Shown one piece after another: positions 5,563 through 6,876 of a stretch of DNA of 6,876 bases (within the stretch, counting starts at the first letter, position 1; each line of letters begins with the position of its first letter). Both the position numbers and the translations under genes were made by a program. Source of the stretch: an uncultured Pelagibacteraceae bacterium (GTDB taxonomy: Bacteria; Pseudomonadota; Alphaproteobacteria; Pelagibacterales; Pelagibacteraceae); assembly GCA_902536205.1 (NCBI GenBank), contig CACAWM010000027.1, positions 1 through 6,876 of the forward strand, written 5' to 3'. Below the pieces are notes generated by a model that worked only from the letters and a program-made list of their open reading frames with translations, made no database searches and was not told the DNA's origin.

Positions 5563-6827
5563 TTCTTATCTCCGTGCATAAGAATAGTTGGTTTTCGGTT
5601 TGCTAAAATTCCTTTTGGTTTAAACACCATAATTAAAACCATAGCTCCACCAAAAGCGATCATCCTATATTGTTCTAAGTCTCTAAACATCTCTGTAATT
5701 CCGATTAAGAAAATTGATGCAAGAACTACTCCGGTTTGTGAACCCATACCACCTAGCACAACAATAGCAACAATGATTGCGGACTCAATAAATGTAAAAC
5801 TTTCTGGACTTATAAATGCTTGTCGAGTTGCAAAAAATGAACCAGCAAATCCACCAAACATAGCGCCGATTGCAAAAGCAGTTAATTTTGTATTTGTAGG
5901 ATTTACACCTAAAGATTTGCAAGCGATCTCATCTTCCCTCAAAGCCTCCCAAGCTCTGCCAACAGGAAGTTTTCTTATTTTCAGCGTAAAGTAATTTGTA
6001 ATTAAGGCTAATACTAAAATTAAATAGTATAGAAATATTATTCGGTGCATAGTTGAATATTCAAGATTGAAAAACAAATGAAAACTTGTTTCCCCTTCAT
6101 CTGGAGATCTTTTAAAAGGTAATCCGAAAAAAGATGGTCGTGGTATTCCTGTAATTCCATCAGGACCATTAGTTACTTCATACCAATTAATTAAAATTAT
6201 TCTTATGATTTCTCCAAATCCTAAAGTAACAATCGCAAGATAATCTCCTCTTAATCTTAAAACAGGAAAGCCAAGTAAAATTCCAAAAAAAGCTGCAAAC
6301 ACTCCTGCTAAAGGTAAACAAATCCAAAAAGACCAGCCAAAAGTAGTTGCAATTAATGCATATGAATATGCGCCAACTGCATAGAAGGCTACATAACCTA
6401 AATCGAGAAGACCTGCTAAACCAACTACGATATTTAAACCCCAACCAAGCATGATGTAGGTTAAAATCATTATAGCAACATCCATAAAGTACCTGTCGGT
6501 AAAAGGTAGAAAAGGAAACACAACAGCAAATAAAATTGCAGTAATAGCAAAGTGTTTTGCTTTATCTTCAGTTATCGCTGAAAACTTAGATGTTAACTTT
6601 GAAAAAAAAGTAATTTCAGTTTTTCTAGCGGAATTTAAATTAATTAAAAATCTTCCTATAATACAAAGTCCAACTAATAAAAAAACTATTCCCCATTGAG
6701 GAGTGATAAATAAACCTTCTCCTTTAGATGCAGTTCTTAGACCAACTATCGGGCCGAACAAAGCTAAAGCAATTAAGCCTGTAAATAAACTATCTTTAAA
6801 TGACTGAATGATATCTTTCTTTTCCAT
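5559..6827 (-). CDS. livM: Branched-chain amino-acid ABC transporter permease LivM
   Basis: This 422-residue inner-membrane permease forms the translocation channel with LivH. It is a long-form LivM like the E. coli protein: two N-terminal helices (about 14-30 and 44-63) and a linker precede the core. The core shows GLNIVVGLAGLLDLGYVAFYAVGAY (130-154), PVLRLRGDYLAIVTLGFGEIIRI (188-210), GRAWEALREDEIACKSLGVN (290-309, the cytoplasmic loop that contacts the ATPases) and IVVLGGMGSQTG (355-366). About ten hydrophobic helices are visible. The start ATG shares one base with the livH stop and has only a weak purine-rich site (GAGAAAG), so coupling with livH is likely. Its 3' end overlaps livG by four bases. 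Confidence 0.95.
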   Translation of the reverse strand: MEKKDIIQSFKDSLFTGLIALALFGPIVGLRTASKGEGLFITPQWGIVFLLVGLCIIGRFLINLNSARKTEITFFSKLTSKFSAITEDKAKHFAITAILFAVVFPFLPFTDRYFMDVAIMILTYIMLGWGLNIVVGLAGLLDLGYVAFYAVGAYSYALIATTFGWSFWICLPLAGVFAAFFGILLGFPVLRLRGDYLAIVTLGFGEIIRIILINWYEVTNGPDGITGIPRPSFFGLPFKRSPDEGETSFHLFFNLEYSTMHRIIFLYYLILVLALITNYFTLKIRKLPVGRAWEALREDEIACKSLGVNPTNTKLTAFAIGAMFGGFAGSFFATRQAFISPESFTFIESAIIVAIVVLGGMGSQTGVVLASIFLIGITEMFRDLEQYRMIAFGGAMVLIMVFKPKGILANRKPTILMHGDKK

Positions 6828-6876
6828 TAAACTTTCTCGATATCAGGTTTTCCGAGAAATCCAGTTGGAAAGAAAA
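6827..6876 (-). CDS. livH: LivH permease, C-terminal end only
   Basis: In the frame ending with TAA at 6827-6829, the last 15 codons read FFPTGFLGKPDIEKV. PTGFLGKP followed by EKV is the characteristic LivH C-terminus. Position directly upstream of livM, with a TAATG overlap, confirms the assignment. The rest of the gene lies beyond the right edge, so nothing can be said about its start or the operon promoter. Confidence 0.85.
   Translation of the reverse strand, partial: FFPTGFLGKPDIEKV

Noticed and set aside
5773..5994. Plus-strand open frame of 73 codons
   Set aside because: Antisense shadow of conserved livM sequence, with no supporting signals.
6187..6444. Minus-strand open frame of 85 codons rich in Cys, Phe, Ser and Trp
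   Set aside because: An out-of-frame reading of livM; the odd composition comes from frame-shifted membrane codons.

Overview
The window is AT-rich and densely packed, with no gene-free stretch longer than about 80 bases. Low GC, very short spacers, overlapping start/stop codons and a high-affinity amino-acid ABC transporter fit a streamlined marine alphaproteobacterium of the SAR11 (Pelagibacterales) type. This assignment is inferred from sequence style and protein flavour, not from a marker gene.

Left part (1-2469): a minus-strand run of three genes reads toward the left edge. It encodes a DUF411 periplasmic copper-type protein (1004-1486), a class II cytochrome c (550-999) and a LysE/EamB-type exporter cut by the window edge (1-543). 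Starting only 18 bp away in the opposite direction is a cytochrome b561 (1505-2035). Its stop overlaps the stop of a convergent DUF4396 membrane protein (2032-2469). Together these look like a small membrane/periplasm redox and possibly copper-handling neighbourhood.

Middle (2470-2850): csaA, a small tRNA-binding-fold protein, lies directly upstream of the DUF4396 gene on the minus strand (TAA immediately followed by ATG). Upstream of csaA sits a strong GC-rich intrinsic terminator that closes the liv region.

Right part (2870-6876): a branched-chain amino-acid (HAAT family) ABC transporter operon on the minus strand, in the order livH (only its C-terminal 15 codons in the window), livM, livG, livF, livK. 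The first four genes overlap by 1 to 4 bases. livK, the periplasmic binding protein, follows after a 78-base gap with its own plausible promoter, a strong Shine-Dalgarno sequence and a terminator. It can therefore probably be made in excess over the membrane components.

I found no mobile element, CRISPR array, tRNA, rRNA or recognisable riboswitch, and no clearly new biological system. The points most worth a second look are the redox/copper gene cluster with its 18-bp divergent start region, and a dyad over the predicted livK -35 box.
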